The notes below the pieces were generated by a model. That model ran no database searches. It was not told where the DNA came from and worked only from the letters and a program-made list of their open reading frames with translations. A program made the translations under genes and the position numbers. Of a DNA stretch of 64,000 nt, positions 14,601 to 26,900 are shown piece after piece. The DNA is from Hybos culiciformis (lineage: Eukaryota; Arthropoda; Insecta; Diptera; Hybotidae), in NCBI GenBank assembly GCA_964007475.1, contig OZ023274.1, positions 100,201,322-100,265,321 of the forward strand, given 5' to 3'. Each line of letters begins with the position of its first letter. Position 1 is the stretch's first letter.

Positions 14601-17600
14601 TTTCACAAAAATTATAATAAAAATATTTTAAATAACTTCGTAAATACAGATACCAACTTTTGAAGTGAATTTTGTTCATGCAAAAAGTTTGTAACTTAAG
14701 GTACCAATTTATTTATTGGAGAAAATTTATAAAAGGTAAAAATTTAGAAGTTGTTATGGTTTATTTAAGGGCCAGTTTTTAAGATAGAGTTAAGAGAATT
14801 TGCATGGATATGGAATCACATGCGCTGAATTCAAATATGATTGTCCCGTATAAAGTTGATAAATCGACTTATCAACTTATAAATTGGACGCGTCGACTTT
14901 AATTTTTAAAAATATAAACGGAATTTGTGGTTATCGTGCATCAGTAGTATATCATATGTACGTAATATGGTGAAGAGCTCTGCGTTTCAAAAACAGAAAT
15001 AAGTAAATTTGCAATTTTAATGTTTTTCAAATTTTTATTTTCATTCTTTATATACTACTTTTAATATTAAATATTTCTCTTTAGCAAAAATTTCTGTCAT
15101 TAATTTTGAAAGAATAATAATTGTAAATTAAAATTCATTAATTAAATTGGACATTTAATTGATTAAATCAATTTGAAAGGTTCATAATCAGAAGAATTAT
15201 GCAGCAATCGAAATTAGCATTGAGATAAAAATTTTATTTTATTTTTATTAAATATCGTTGATTAATATCTGCTTTTTTTATTGTAGGAATATTTCATATT
15301 AATGAAAAAAAAAATTAAATATTTTTTTGTATTAAATTTTTTAATTTTTTTTTTTACGGCGGGAACAAACACTTGTTCTTTTTAGTTTTATTTTAGACAA
15401 CCGAGGAAGCAAACATTTTTGAATGTCTTAGTTCTTTGATTGACAAACATTTTCATAAGCTAACAAACAACAATTATTATTAATTTTTTGATAAATTAAA
15501 ATGTTAATAAATTAAAATATTAATGGTTGATAAAATCTTTTTTTTTTGTTTTGTTACAGTGATAACTCTGGAAAAATACGTGTATTTTCAATCAAAGTTG
15601 CTTTGGCAACAATGTGTGCTGGAAAATTAGTTGATAAATTACGGTGTAAGTATTCAAATTTCATATAATAATCAGTCGTCGCGTCGCATAGTTGTATTGG
15701 CATTCTGAATCTTCAACCAATGCGATGTTGTTGGAAAAGAGGTGGAAATTAACCAAAATAGTCATTGAAAAAGAAAACCCATAGCAAATTAATTAATTAA
15801 TATTTTTGATGTAAAATTTTTCGAGAAAATCTATTTATAATTAAATTTCTAAATAACATATTTTCTTCTAATATCCAATTATTATTCTTTTCTCTTTTTT
15901 GATATTCACATTGTTTAAATTTTCTTTAAAGTTCCAAATCTTGACGTAGATTACTAAATTTAGTAGATTACTATATATACTGGCTATACTTTTTTCAATA
16001 TTCACAAGTTTATTCAAAATCAACATAATTAAAGTCAAAAACAGACATTTTTTTTTTTAAATAAACTTAAAGACATAAAAAGATAAAAAATAATGTTAAG
16101 GCGTTAAATTATATTTCCCTAAATATTTTCCTAACTAGTCGATTTTATGTAATTATTTTTAAATCTATTAAAATTCTTTATTAATTTTCAGACATTTTTT
16201 CACAAATTTCTGATGGAGCTGGCCAATTAGTACCATGGAAATTAGGTGAATTTTTACGGGAAGTATTGTCTTTGCCGGCTGCAGTCTATGAATCTCCCAC
16301 CTTTCACTATAAGGAAGGTCTAGAAGAAGAAATATTTTCTGCTGAAAGCAAAGTTACTGTTAATGATTTTATGGCTGTTCTAATTTCTGAACCAGGACCA
16401 TCATGCTTAGTGTGGGTTCCATTGTTAAATCGTTTGGCTACAGTTGAAACTATTGTTCATCCAACAATATGTTCAGTATGCCATAAAGAAAATTTTACTG
16501 GATTCCGTTATAGATGTCAGCGTTGTCATGCCTACCAATTATGTCAGGAATGTTTTTGGCATGGTAAAACTTCGTTGAATCATCAAAACGATCACGAGGT
16601 TAAAGAGTATTCTTCCTACAAATCACCAAGTAAACAAATTGGTCACTCTTTGAGAAAAAGCTTCCGTTGTGTGCCAGAGAAAACTAGTCAAGTACTTCCA
16701 AGATTTCCAGAGCAGCCAGAAAAGACGTTAAACTTATCACACATTGTTCCACCATCACCATTACCATCTCATAATGGTTTTTCCGATCCAGCTGGAATTC
16801 TTGGTGGAGGACCTTTCGATCGTAGTTCAACTCTAGATTCGAGAGCAACTGGACGAAGTTTGGATAGCGCTTGTGCCTCAGTGTCAAGAGTTGCTTCTAA
16901 CGACGAAGAACACAGATTAATTGCCCGTTATGCAGCGAGATTGGCCCAAGAAAACAGAGCGGTAGTTTTTACAATTTACTTCATAAATCATTTTTTACTA
17001 AATTAAATACTAAAACAAAATTTTTCTATTATTTTAGCCTTCCCAAGGTAATTCTCTTAATAATTCAGGGAATGATACAAATAATACGACATTGAGTTCT
17101 GATAATTCTCGTGCCCAAAGAGAATTAATAGCTCAATTGGAATCAAAAAATAAAGAAATCATGCGCGAAATATCCCGTCTGCGAAGACAACAAGAGCAAG
17201 AGCAAATGAATCAAGAAAATCCAGCACTCATAAATGAGTTGAGAGCACTGAGACAACGCAAAGGAGAATTAGAAGGTCATCTTGGTGCTTTACAAGATTC
17301 TCGTAGACAATTAATGGTTCAACTGGAAGGGTTAATGCGGATGTTAAAAAATCAACAAACTTCTAGTCCGCGTTCGACTCCCAATTCAAGTCCTCGATCT
17401 GGGAAATCCCCACCGATACCCTCAGGGCAGCAGCAGCAGCAACTACAAAATTCAAATCTTCAGCAACAAAATCATAGACTAATGGCTGGTGGAAACCAGC
17501 ATCAATTATCAGCTAATGCAGATTCATCATTAAATCTTATGAGTAGTAGTGTTCAATCAGCCTTTGGAAGTTCAAATGGAACAGCAAGTAAGTGAAATCT

Positions 17601-20600
17601 TTTCAAATACTAGTGAACCGTAATGATGATAACAAAAAGCCAGAAAGGACAAGATTTTCGTTTGTAGGTCCAATGTAGAATTTATAATTTAACCCAAAAG
17701 TATTTTAATCCAAATAGATTAGTAGATTTAATTTGTTTTTAGTTTTCTAATCATTGCAAATTGGTGTTTTGAAATATTTAACATTATTATTATGAGTTGC
17801 AAAATTAATATAAAATTATTCGTTTTCATTTGTAGTTCACATAAAGCAATAATTTTTTTTATAGGATAAGTCAAAGCTTTGTTTGCTTCATTTGAAATTT
17901 TTAAGTGATTTATTAGATATATTTCACGATTGAATAATTTTTTAAACTTCTTCCGACTGAAAGAAATTAATATTTTTATTTTCACTAATAATTCGCAATT
18001 TTTTTTTAATATAAAAAAAGTAATATTACATAATGTAAATAATATGGCAAGTCAATTTTGTTATTGATGAATGAATTGATATTACTTCAAAATACATTTT
18101 CAAGTAGCAGCGTAGTGATTGCCAGTTTTACAAAACATTATTGATATGGATTTTCAATAATCTGATATTTCCAAAATTTACTTTTTTAAAGCCAAACTTG
18201 CTTTCTTATTATAATCTGCTGTGGAAATTTTGAATACAAATATTACTGTTTGACATAAAGATGGTTTATAAAAAATTCAATATTTCTTTCCAATAACGTA
18301 TTTGTGGACTTCATTTTTCCAACCTTTTGTTGAATTGAATTAAAAATAATCATAAACTAATATAGATAATAAACGAAATAAATAAATAAAAATAATAATG
18401 ACTAGATCCACTGATCATATTATAATTTCATATCTTGTGAAACTTTTTCCTTTTCGATTAATTCAGAAATTTCGTTGTAAATCAAATTTATTTTAATGAA
18501 TGAACCATTTTTATGTAATATTTTATTACGATTACTCTTCTAAAGTTGTTATAAATAACATCGTATTTAATTTACTAGCATTCACTTCAACTATCAATTT
18601 AATATTTTAATATTTTAATTACGACTTCTCTTAAAAAGCTTAAAGTTTCTTTAATTATATCATTATATAATTAACAATTATGTTGGATTATGATTTTCAT
18701 TTTTATCCAAAATTTGCTTTTATTTTGGAAAATTAATTTTTTTTTTCTTTTTAATTAAAAAAATAACATGATTGAAATTTTTTTTTTTTGGTTTTCTTTT
18801 AAGAGCTAAATATTTTAAAGTTTCACAGCAGATTTCTAAAAAGAAAAACAAGCGATCGAAAAAGCTAATATCTAATGCTCGTTTTACAAAATGCTTACTT
18901 TTCAGCATTTAAATACAGCTTCAAATATTAAGAAAAAAAAACAAAATTTAAAATATTTTTTATTTAATTTTTTTTTTCTTAATTGCTGAATATTATTTAT
19001 CAATTATGCATAAAAAATATCGAAAAAAAAAAAAATAAAAAAATAATCAATTAAAATTAAAAGATGGATCACAGACCACAAACGATATTAACGATATGAG
19101 AAGTAATTTACATTTTGCAACTGATTCAATAACAACAGCAATGTCTTCATTGGTTCAAGAATTAAATTCAGGTTGGTGGGTCTTATGTGTGTGTTTTTTC
19201 CTTTATTTATTTATTTATTCATTTATTTTTGTCGTTCATTTTCATTACATTTTTATTTTTATGCCAAAAAAAGCAATTAATTTTCTATTATTTGATATAT
19301 TTTGAAATTTGTTTGTCAAAGAGCACAAAATAAATCACCACTCTTCTATTTCTTTGAATTTTTAACGTAAATAAATAAAATAAAAAACAACTAAATTCAA
19401 AATTTTGATGTTTTTGTGAATATTATGAATTTCTTTAATAATTTTATGGGTAATTTGGTTTTATTTTTATTTTATCACTATCATTTCATTAAATTTTTTT
19501 TATAAATTATTTATACTTTTTATTAGTGGAATGTCGAATGTTTTCAGAAGGAACTTCTATTGAAACTTCAAAACATTGTAAATCAGTTGTTAAAAATAAC
19601 GAAAGTAATAATTTACGAAAACCAGTAGGTATGTATTTATGTAAAAACTAAAAAAAGAAAAAAAAAAAAACAATAAAATATTAAATAAAACAAGTTTCAT
19701 TGAAAAAATTAAATTAATATTATGTAGGAAAATCAGTAAGAAAAATTGGAGGATTGAATTAAAATATCCATATTTTTACTCTGATGAATTTTTCCCACTG
19801 CAAATATTATTTTCTAATATGAATAAAAATGCACGAATATTAAAAAAAATAAATTAAGTTTAAGTTTTCTTGAAGTTCTACGAAAAAAACGACATAACTA
19901 AACTATAGAGTTTTCAGAACTACTTAACTTCTAACGAGAAAAACCACATAATGTCTACAGATTTTGTGTCTTTTTTTTAAAATGACAAAAAAAAAACATT
20001 TGAAAGTATACAAGACTTTCAAAACGACAAAATACATTCGCATGGTACATATTATATCGTTTTATATTTATTTTATATTTATTATATGTAAAAAGAAAAG
20101 AAATAACATTTCAAAGATTTTTGTGAAACAGATCAAAATTTTAAAAATTAATATACTTTTACCGAGTTGTAATTTTTGATTTTTTTAGAAACTTTTTTTT
20201 TCATACAACTAATCTAACTGAACTTCACTTATAAACTCTAATAACATCAATTTAGAAAAATTAAGATAATTAAATACATGATTTAAATTTAAATCACTTT
20301 ACGATATGCCCATGTCGTCCAATTAAAGTATTGCTAATTAAATTGTCCAATACTTCAATGATGTTAATAATATCAATGAAACTTATTTACTTAATTAATT
20401 TTAATTTACCTTACAAGCTTTTTAAATTTATTAAATGTTTAGATGTTTATATTTATAATTTTTTTTTTTAATTTTCTATTTATTATTTTGTAATTATCTC
20501 TGAAATTTATTTCGTTATTTATTAATTAATTTAAAAAAAAAGAAGATATTGCATTTGAATTATTTGGAGCCGATGAAGATCCAACGATTTTATTGAATTG

Positions 20601-22199
20601 TGGTAATAGCGAAATAGATGAAATTCATTCTTTATTTGAATTTTATATTTTAAATTATTTATTAAATTAATATTTAAAAAAAATATGATAAATAATTGAT
20701 GGGACATTATTAAAAAATAATTCTAATTAAAAAAGGTAATGTTTTAATAAGTACATTTATTATACGTATAGTAGTTAAATTTTTATAAATGTTTAATGTT
20801 ATAAATTTACAAAAAAAATCATGAAATGTAGAGAATTTATTTTATATTTATTATATGTAATGTAAATGATTGAACATCCATGAAATTTTATATTTTCCTT
20901 ATAAAATTAGTAAATTTTATATAAAACATAAAATGTTAAAATTATTATTTCATTTTCTACTAGTACTTAAGCCCGAAATTCGAACTGCAAAGGTTTAAGA
21001 GTTCAAGGATCATCGTGAGATATTTTTTAAATCTATTTTATAGATCAAATAAATCGATTTTCTCAATGAATCGTAATAATGTCGTCAGAGAATTTGTTTA
21101 TAACCACCTTCCGTTATTTATTTCAATTAAAATTTTATTGAACAAATTTACATTATTCTAATACAAATATTACAATAAAGAATAATGGAAACAAAATCAT
21201 TTTATAAAATTCTATTATTTTATCGCTAATAAATAGCATGCAGAACTTTTGTACAATATTAGCTGTACGCTTATCACAAAAAATTTAATTAATAAATCTA
21301 TTGATAATTCTAATTGACTAAAGTTTTTCTTTTAATTTTAAGATTCATTACAAATTTCAAATGTCTTATTGTTAGGTTTTTTTTTTATAAATATTATTAA
21401 TTTTAGTTTCAGTCATTAAAGTAATAGAGATATTTAGAATCAGTGCATACATTTCTTAATCCATTTTATTTGTACCTACACATTTTTATATATAATAGAC
21501 TGATCCAAACGATGATAAAAATATTTACAATTTGTTAAGAGAAGAGTATCCTAAAATTAATTTTCGATGCACCTTGAACTAATATATATTTTCAAAAACA
21601 CAAAAACAAATCAATCAATAAATAACACTATCCATTAATTTATTTTAATAAAAGATTAAATCGACTAGTTTTTCTTATAATGTAAGTTTTCAAAATAAGA
21701 AAACAAAAAGAAAATTTAATAATTATCATTACATAAGCAACACAAGAATTTTGCTGCTGAAATTCTAATGCGGTTCCAATTTTGAAATAAATTTTAGTTC
21801 TTGGAATATTAAATATGTACTTTGAAAATTTCATGTTAGACATAAATTTTGTTATTTATTATTTTGGATAAATAAAAATACTTTTGTTACAATACATTTC
21901 ACTATAGAAGCGCACATTTTTTTGATAAACTTTGCATTAACAACAATATAAACAATTTTTAATTTAAGTTTCGTTTTTTTCTTGCAGATTTTGATGAGTC
22001 CCAATCATATAACCAGGAATGGAATGATAAGGTATTACGAAAGTGAATTATAAAATTTATTTTCAAAATCTGTCAAAAAATGTGTTATACATAATTTTTT
22101 ACAATATTTATAAATATTTTTCCTTATTTTTAGAATAATCCAAATAATCAATGGCAGGAACAATTCGCTCAATGGAATTTGAACACTCAAAAACAATAA
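5612..22199 (+). CDS. Dyb: Dystrobrevin, complete coding region in nine exons
   Basis: Coding exons: 5612-5949, 15560-15645, 16192-16961, 17038-17587, 19064-19171, 19527-19628, 20543-20602, 21988-22031 and 22134-22199. All have GT-AG junctions and the phases join to 2124 nt, giving 707 aa. Exons 1-3 encode the dystrophin-type EF-hand region. Exon 2 carries the family signature ending in CAGKLVDKLR. A ZZ zinc finger spans about residues 230-278 (Cys 235, 238, 250, 253, 259, 262; His 272, 276). Helical segments at about 378-398 and 423-505 are the coiled-coil region that in this family binds dystrophin. A Ser/Pro/Gln-rich linker follows, and exon 5 carries AMSSLVQELNS. The product is a cytoplasmic scaffold of the dystrophin-associated complex. 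The start is the first ATG after the acceptor at 5531. An AATAAA lies at 22222. The exons after 19171 are short and poorly conserved, so the C terminus is the least certain part. Confidence 0.93.
6475..6850. mobile_element. MITE-like element with imperfect terminal inverted repeats
   Basis: The left end reads AAGCGAGTCACACT and the right end, reversed and complemented, reads AAGGCTGTCACACT. Both are followed inward by repeats of AAAAAGCC and GGCTTTTT, so the whole element could fold on itself. It lies in the first coding intron of dystrobrevin. There is no ORF and the ends are diverged, so its superfamily is not assigned and the boundaries are approximate. Confidence 0.55.
6851..8046. other. 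Intronic AT-rich DNA
   Basis: This is intron of dystrobrevin between the MITE and the 3' end of the nested minus-strand gene. The T-rich ORF at 7274-7492 is low complexity and rejected. The end nearest 8046 should include the 3' UTR of the nested gene. Confidence 0.4.
8047..9804 (-). CDS. Neprilysin-like M13-family protein without catalytic motifs, nested in dystrobrevin intron
   Basis: Single-exon, 585 aa. I place the start at the ATG at 9804; the ORF extends to 9822 only through a GTG. A hydrophobic N terminus (about residues 4-15) suggests a signal peptide or anchor. The M13 N-terminal signature PCSNFTEYACGK is present with Cys at about 58 and 66. The C-terminal signature is clear: FNLTHMKAFFLLLAQNQC, then EFSREYHCYEG and a terminal CEAW, matching the end of neprilysins. 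The zinc motif HExxH and the ENIAD-type motif are absent, and the protein is shorter than the roughly 700-780 aa of active members. It is thus probably a secreted pseudo-peptidase, as many insect neprilysin-like proteins are. The reading frame is open, so it is not an obvious pseudogene. It is transcribed opposite to its host gene. Confidence 0.85.
   Translation of the reverse strand: MEKLKIFFWYLFSLLSGGNLGGQLLRNITDTTEYLQDFYLRDYVQNALKQADRNINPCSNFTEYACGKLYVKENKINYTQYEKVDLLTEHLFGFEQPKTIAEWKLYEFWLSCSHDRIEELFRQVDVLKFIKYWPEVGRYLSKRDVGRLFAELLEIAEFDIIQLEINANVVVIRPPYNLPKSLKIEDVKRTIVNFEVPLQRALEIAINIDSFFERYKNIYKHSPDATQDVATNLTSLRRDIPNFDWDAFFNVVFYRWNLNSTAKIHIQNYALVKETFNLIQHTEVKHFVDYLAWRFIQLAKSEESRCPVILEYFKPVVLNKFYRVYNQPEDEEKQLKVKSIFEKSFSQVIKRIGGAHEERIKFRKQFPKNFTKILTDEIYYRKFGNLRVDRKSYFQNVFNIRRNMEATKHLEINFDPKDMKIDYKRIIQNRNKPMLYYFVTEYFDMWREKFDKNEILQRGMHPNFAKCLERRFKARWPRNYPIWEYPNSVGYYAAGKQTFLDYEKYLKNSLGNLFLRERQLLAEFNLTHMKAFFLLLAQNQCSHLRNSGYKFNEIAIFLMNFKEFSREYHCYEGDIMNAREKCEAW
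9805..10458. other. Intronic DNA, upstream side of the nested M13 gene
   Basis: No gene is seen. It should contain the minus-strand promoter of the neprilysin-like gene, but I could not define a TATA box or initiator with confidence. The segment 10209-10262 is GC-richer than its surroundings and unexplained. Confidence 0.35.
10459..11630 (-). mobile_element. Degenerate pogo-like DNA transposon relic
   Basis: The terminal inverted repeats start GGGTCAAGTGGGGTAAT at both ends and the element is flanked by TA at 10457-10458 and 11631-11632, the target of Tc1/mariner/pogo elements. On the minus strand two separated open fragments look like transposase. The one at 11037-11255 contains LARAKSGYPCDRDELLGFI. 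The one at 10675-10860 contains FNADESGFENDPSRLRAIG, resembling the DDE-domain segment with the 'DE(S/T)GF' motif of pogo/Tigger/jerky proteins. The fragments are out of frame and the remainder is missing, so the copy is dead. The motif GGGGTAATTGTGAA recurs next to the 3' end and internally, as subterminal repeats do. Confidence 0.75.
10675..11255 (-). pseudogene. Broken transposase fragments inside the pogo-like relic
   Basis: Two minus-strand open stretches (11255-11037, then 10860-10675) lie in the expected order for a pogo-type transposase: an upstream part ending in DELLGFI, then the start of the DDE domain with NADESGF. They are separated by about 180 bp without a continuous frame. Both the N-terminal DNA-binding part and the later DDE residues are missing. 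Confidence 0.6.
12019..12159 (+). CDS. Putative 46-aa single-pass membrane protein
   Basis: The ATG at 12019 opens a 46-codon frame ending at TGA 12157-12159. The first 24 residues are basic and polar (starting MPLQLYRKICNANKFKEFME). About 17 hydrophobic residues follow, forming one likely transmembrane helix, and the C terminus is YGANY. Base composition (many C-ending codons) is clearly richer than the surrounding intron, which supports coding. It lies on the same strand as dystrobrevin, inside its first intron. The layout resembles small mitochondrial or ER membrane microproteins, but I do not recognise the family. It may have upstream non-coding exons; an AG follows a T-rich tract near 11998. 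Confidence 0.5.
   Translation: MPLQLYRKICNANKFKEFMEYQSPGAIVLISIFTLLSVIYFYGANY
12160..14182. other. Intronic AT-rich DNA
   Basis: This is dystrobrevin intron. Long A and T runs occur (for example 12637-12654). No exon with splice sites and coding bias was found. Confidence 0.4.
14183..14895. mobile_element. Non-autonomous TIR element, about 713 bp
   Basis: The ends are inverted copies: CGACGCGTCCAATTTATAAG on the left and its reverse complement on the right (ending GGACGCGTCG). ACTT lies directly outside both ends (14179-14182 and 14896-14899), a possible 4-bp target duplication. The interior has repeated, oppositely oriented motifs around AAGTTGGTAA and TTACCAACTT, which look like subterminal repeats. 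There is no transposase ORF. Superfamily not assigned. Confidence 0.75.
17588..19063. other. Dystrobrevin intron
   Basis: This AT-rich intron lies between exons 4 and 5. The minus-strand ORFs at 17728-17985 and 18720-18908 are AT-rich chance frames. Nothing else is seen. Confidence 0.5.
20603..20670 (+). other. Dyb: Possible alternative dystrobrevin C terminus by intron retention
   Basis: If the donor at 20603 (G|GTAATA) is not used, the frame continues in phase for 22 codons, beginning GNSEIDEIHSLFEF, to TAA at 20668-20670. This would give a shorter isoform. The donor is weaker than a consensus GTAAGT. No transcript evidence is available here. Confidence 0.3.
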
Positions 22200-23295
22200 A
22201 TAAATTAATTATTTTGGTGGAAATAAACGTTTTCACAGAAGTTATTTTAAATCTTTTTCAAAACGAATCTGAATAATCTGAATTATAATCATGAAATTTA
22301 TAATTAAAAAATTTTATCAAAATTAACATATAAAATGACTATACAAAAAAAAAATATGTATTCTTAACGCATTGCAAATTAAAAAAATATTTATATGATA
22401 TATATAAAATAATAATTAATAATTACAAAATAATTTTATACATAAAAACAATTAATTTTTAAGTCTTAATATTAATAATTAATTTCTAGTTATAAATTCA
22501 AGAAATAATTCCCATTCCACAATAATGCATTTTTTTATTCAATTAAAAGTGAGTGATTATTTTATTTTAAGTTTATTAGAATTTTTGATTTTTAATTGTT
22601 AAGTCTATAATTAATATAATTATGTTTGAAATAATTATTATTATCTCAAAATTTAATTGAAAATCTTTCATACAAGAAGTAATTTATTTTTATAAAATGA
22701 CTTTATAATAGGAGCATTTAACATTCTATTAGGGAAACTTTTTTTTTTTAAGGTATTATGATTCATGGTTTGGTTTTCTAAAACGATTATTATTCGTATT
22801 AATCTTATTCTTATTTTTTTTGATTGGCAACAATTATCGATATGTTTATGCAGTAATTAAAACAACAATTCGGGGATCACAATAAAAATGTACAATTCTA
22901 AAAACATGCAAACTTACAATTCTTTATTTTCTAATTAATCACTACCAATAAAATATTTGAATAAGCAGAAAAAAATTGTATGAGTTTTGAATTATTTTTT
23001 GTTTTCTTCTTTTTTTTTAATGGGTCACCCTCACTAAAATTATTGTACAAGAACTAATTTTTATGATATTTTTATGTAGAATTATAAATTTTCAAATATT
23101 ACATAAAAGAGCAATTTTGTAAACTGATCGATATTTCAAATGTATTATCCATAATTTGTCGCTGATGATATTTTACCTAAACCGAGAAATCATAATTCCT
23201 ACTCAGAAATACTAACAATAAAAAAAATATTTTGAAATTAACAAGTTTGTAAAACAGACAAAAAGTTGATAATTAATAAACAACAGATTACCATA
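22200..23295. other. Dystrobrevin 3' UTR and intergenic DNA
   Basis: An AATAAA at 22222-22227 lies 23 bp after the dystrobrevin stop and may be the polyadenylation signal; others follow. No gene is seen beyond it. Confidence 0.45.
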
Positions 23296-23968
23296 CGTCG
23301 GTCGAGAATTTAAGTGCTACATACTTGGCGTTTTTGAGTTACTGCCATAACAATATAGAAAAAAAATTATCTTTCGATTGCTGTTGTCGGGTCTGTCCTA
23401 TCTCATTCCAATGAAAAGTTACAGAGAGCTGACTTGCTGCATACGCTTTGAAGCTTATCTATCAGTTCTTATCTGCCATAAAATAATCCGCCATGTATTT
23501 TTAAACACTAAATGCTACATATTCCTATATTTTGTTTTTTTTTCAACAAATTTTTTTAAATGCCATTTACATATAAAAAAAAATTCCCTTCTATGGAAAA
23601 AACATAAAAATAATAAATCATAATTTTTGCTAATTTTGTATGAAAACGCGCTCAATTCTTAAATGATACATAACAAAAACTTAATGCCACTTACCATACA
23701 TTTTTGATAAAAATAATCCGTATAATGTATGGTATGTGGCACATATATGGAAAAATTATCAATTTTAAATTGAAAAAAAAAGATTGAAAAGATACTGTTA
23801 TTTCAATTTTTTTTTTTAATTACTATAATTTTAGTGAGTCTTAACAAAAAAAAACAAAAACACTGAACAAAATCCATAAAACAATGAAAATATAATGGTT
23901 TTAACTTGTTTTGCTGATTCCCAAAAAAGTGGTTTTTGCAAATGTAGCACTTAAATTCTCGACCGACG
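23296..23968. mobile_element. TIR element with CGTCGGTCGAGAATTTAAG ends
   Basis: The 5' end begins CGTCGGTCGAGAATTTAAG and the 3' end carries the inverted copy ending CTTAAATTCTCGACCGACG, followed inward by the inverted TGTAGCA/TGCTACA. The length is 673 bp. ATA flanks both ends and may be the target duplication. Diverged internal copies of the terminal motif (for example near 23511 and 23725) suggest a satellite-like interior. The 81-codon ORF at 23378-23623 matches no transposase I know. Confidence 0.75.
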
Positions 23969-26900
23969 ATATGTAGGCAATAAGAGATCTAAATTTTTTG
24001 TGTCTATATGGAGATAAAAATAGTAAGAAAAAAATTTTTTTTTTTTAAATTATCATACAACTAAACTGATTATTTTCTATGAAATAATGTCAATATTCAA
24101 TTTAATAATGTTCAATTATTCCGTCAGAATATTTTTTTTACTCAGAATACTGAGTAAAATAAATAATACAACCACTGCAATTTGGGTTGCCCGCAATGTT
24201 ATTTTAACTCAAAGATTTCAACTAGGAGTTATCAAAATTCTCTTTTGACATAAATCGTGAAAATAAAGATCAATTTTACAGATTTTTTTTCTATTGGTGT
24301 TGACATTAAAACTCTCATTGTCGCATCAAACAAGCAATTTGTACCATTTAACATTTTAATTCTCTAGGATACAGTTGTTGTTATTGCTTTGAATTACTTT
24401 TTTTTTACCTCTCCAAATTTTTTTTGTTTCATTGTTTTTATACGAATAATAATAATGACTTGATAATATATGTAACTCTATTTTGTGAACTTATTTTATA
24501 ATTTTATAATATTCTGTATTTAAGTATTAAGCTGCTTTTTTTAAAATAAAAAATATTTTAAAAAAATTAAGGATCTTCATAGTGTAAAAAATTATCAAAT
24601 TTTAAAAATACTTTAATATAAGTTTATAATTTCAAAAAACTTTTAAACTGGATTAGTGTTATTGAGTTTGAATTAAGTTACGGTTCTGTTGGGAACTAAG
24701 ACTTAATAGAAATGCGAAATCAATTAGATTTTATTGTTCATAAAGTTTCAAAATGAAGATAGATACAAGTTATTTGTAGAATTTATTGATTCCTATTCAT
24801 CAAGACAACCACTACTAAACAATTTGTAAACTGATTTAATTCATAATTTTAGTTTCTTTCTTTCCATGCATTCTAAATTTTCATCTTTTTCCAAATTATA
24901 AATTATATCAAAAATTATATGTGAGAATACTAATTTATACTAAATCATAAGCTCGAAAAGAGATAGAGTTAAGGAATATTTATAAAATCTCACTCATTTT
25001 CAAGAAAAAAAGACATATGTATCTTAAATTTTGTAATTTTTGGAAATGAGAAGGTATACACAAAATATTTTTGTAAAGTTCAACCGAAATTTTGTACATT
25101 TTAAAAGTATTTTCTCTACATCAAATGTAATACAAAATGCTTTCTTTTTTTTTTATTACATTTTCTTGTATTTTCCATTATTAAACTATTCAATCAAAGT
25201 AGAATATTTTTCCTAGTACAAAAAAGGTTAGATAGCTTCAATTAAATTTTAACGTACTTAATTTGAATAATTTTATTTTATTAAAAAAGTATAGAGCGGT
25301 ACCTCATAAATAAATTATCAAGCGCGCTTTTACAATTTCAATATAAAATACTTACGTAATTAAAATTAAAACTCTTTTAAGTTCCTTTAAGTATCTTGTA
25401 TTCACACAATCATTCTGAGACCCAGTTCACAATCGGGGGCAAAACATTTTTTTTACGTTTTTCAATCGATATATGCTCAGATACTAATTTATTATCGAAA
25501 TTTCTTTTTACCCCCTAATTTGAATCATTGGACACAAAAAGAAAACAATTTTTTTGGACTCCTACAATCGACATCATTCTTTTTTCATCGAAAAAAATAA
25601 AACTTTTAATTATAAAATTTGGCCGATTGGGAGTTTCTAACTCAGTAGTCTGAGTTGAGAGAATCTCGTACTTTAGCTTGACAGTAGTTTATTAGTTAAA
25701 ACTTTTTTGGGTATTGCTATTTCAATATTTTCCATTATCAGAGTAGAAAGCTAAAAAGAAAATATAAAGAATATTAAAATCGAATTCAACACAATAAATT
25801 AAAAGAAATTTTATAAAAAAAATTTTTAATTTTAAAAATTTCAAATTTACCTTGCATTAGCATATTGTCCTGGACTCAATCTACTACTGCACCAACTATC
25901 TAATTTTTCCTCCAAGTTTCACCCGGTTCTGAGTGGTTCACATAAACTGCACTTACAATTTGGTGACAATTTAAAGGAACTCCGAAGTTTCTGTCTTTTT
26001 GTTCGAATATAGTCGCCACCAGCAACTTTATACATTTTCCAATCAATTTAGAATTTTGTTTATTGATGTGAACGTAAAAAAAAAAAAAATAAGGTTCTTA
26101 GTGTGGCGAAAACATTATTTAATTTATGATGGAAAACGGGTTAAAAACTAACAATGAGAAAGTTAAGCATGTATTTTTATAAGATAAAATTGAACAAGGA
26201 GGAAATTTATTAGTCAAATCATATAAAGTTATATACCTACATTTAAAAAAAATATATATTTAACAATTTTAAAGTTTTATTATTTTTAGCTCACAATAAT
26301 GATTTAAGAAAACGCTTGGGTTCTATTTAAAGCCCTGGTTATAATGAAAGTATCACAGTAGTAATGCTTACAAGCATTATTATTATGATTTTTTTCAGTC
26401 ATTGTAAATATACTAAATGTTTATTTTCTGAAGCAAAAAAAAATAGAATGTATCAAAAGTGGAATTCTTATTATTATTTTGATACTTTTACCTCATTTAA
26501 AAATAATTTTTACTTTTATTCTATTCATTTGTCAGAAAATTAAGAAATTATAAAGTTTTCTTATTAAAGTATAAAATGTAAGTATATTTATTTTTTAATT
26601 ATTTACATGATTTTTATGCAATGTTAAATATAATGAAAATAGCTTCTCATTTATAATAATAAAAAAAACAAAACAAACGATATAAAAATTGGTAACTACA
26701 TTATATTATTACATATAATCTCATATCTTTCAAAAATCAAAAAGAATTATAATAAAAAAAATATTGAAAGTCAAAAATAGATTATATATAAAAAAAAGAA
26801 TATTTAAACATAACATAAAATAATTTTAATTTATATTAATATATTATTATATACATAAATAAATTATTATCAACAAAAAAAATTTTAAATACTGAAAATA

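Noticed and set aside
16684..16887. Minus-strand ORF inside dystrobrevin exon 3
   Set aside because: It is a shadow of the well-supported plus-strand coding frame.
23378..23623. 81-codon ORF
   Set aside because: It lies inside a TIR element, has no transposase motifs, and becomes low complexity at its end.
25415..25670. Possible inverted-repeat element with CAATCGGGGG and CCGATTGGGAG
   Set aside because: The similarity between the two ends is weak and no flanking duplication was found.
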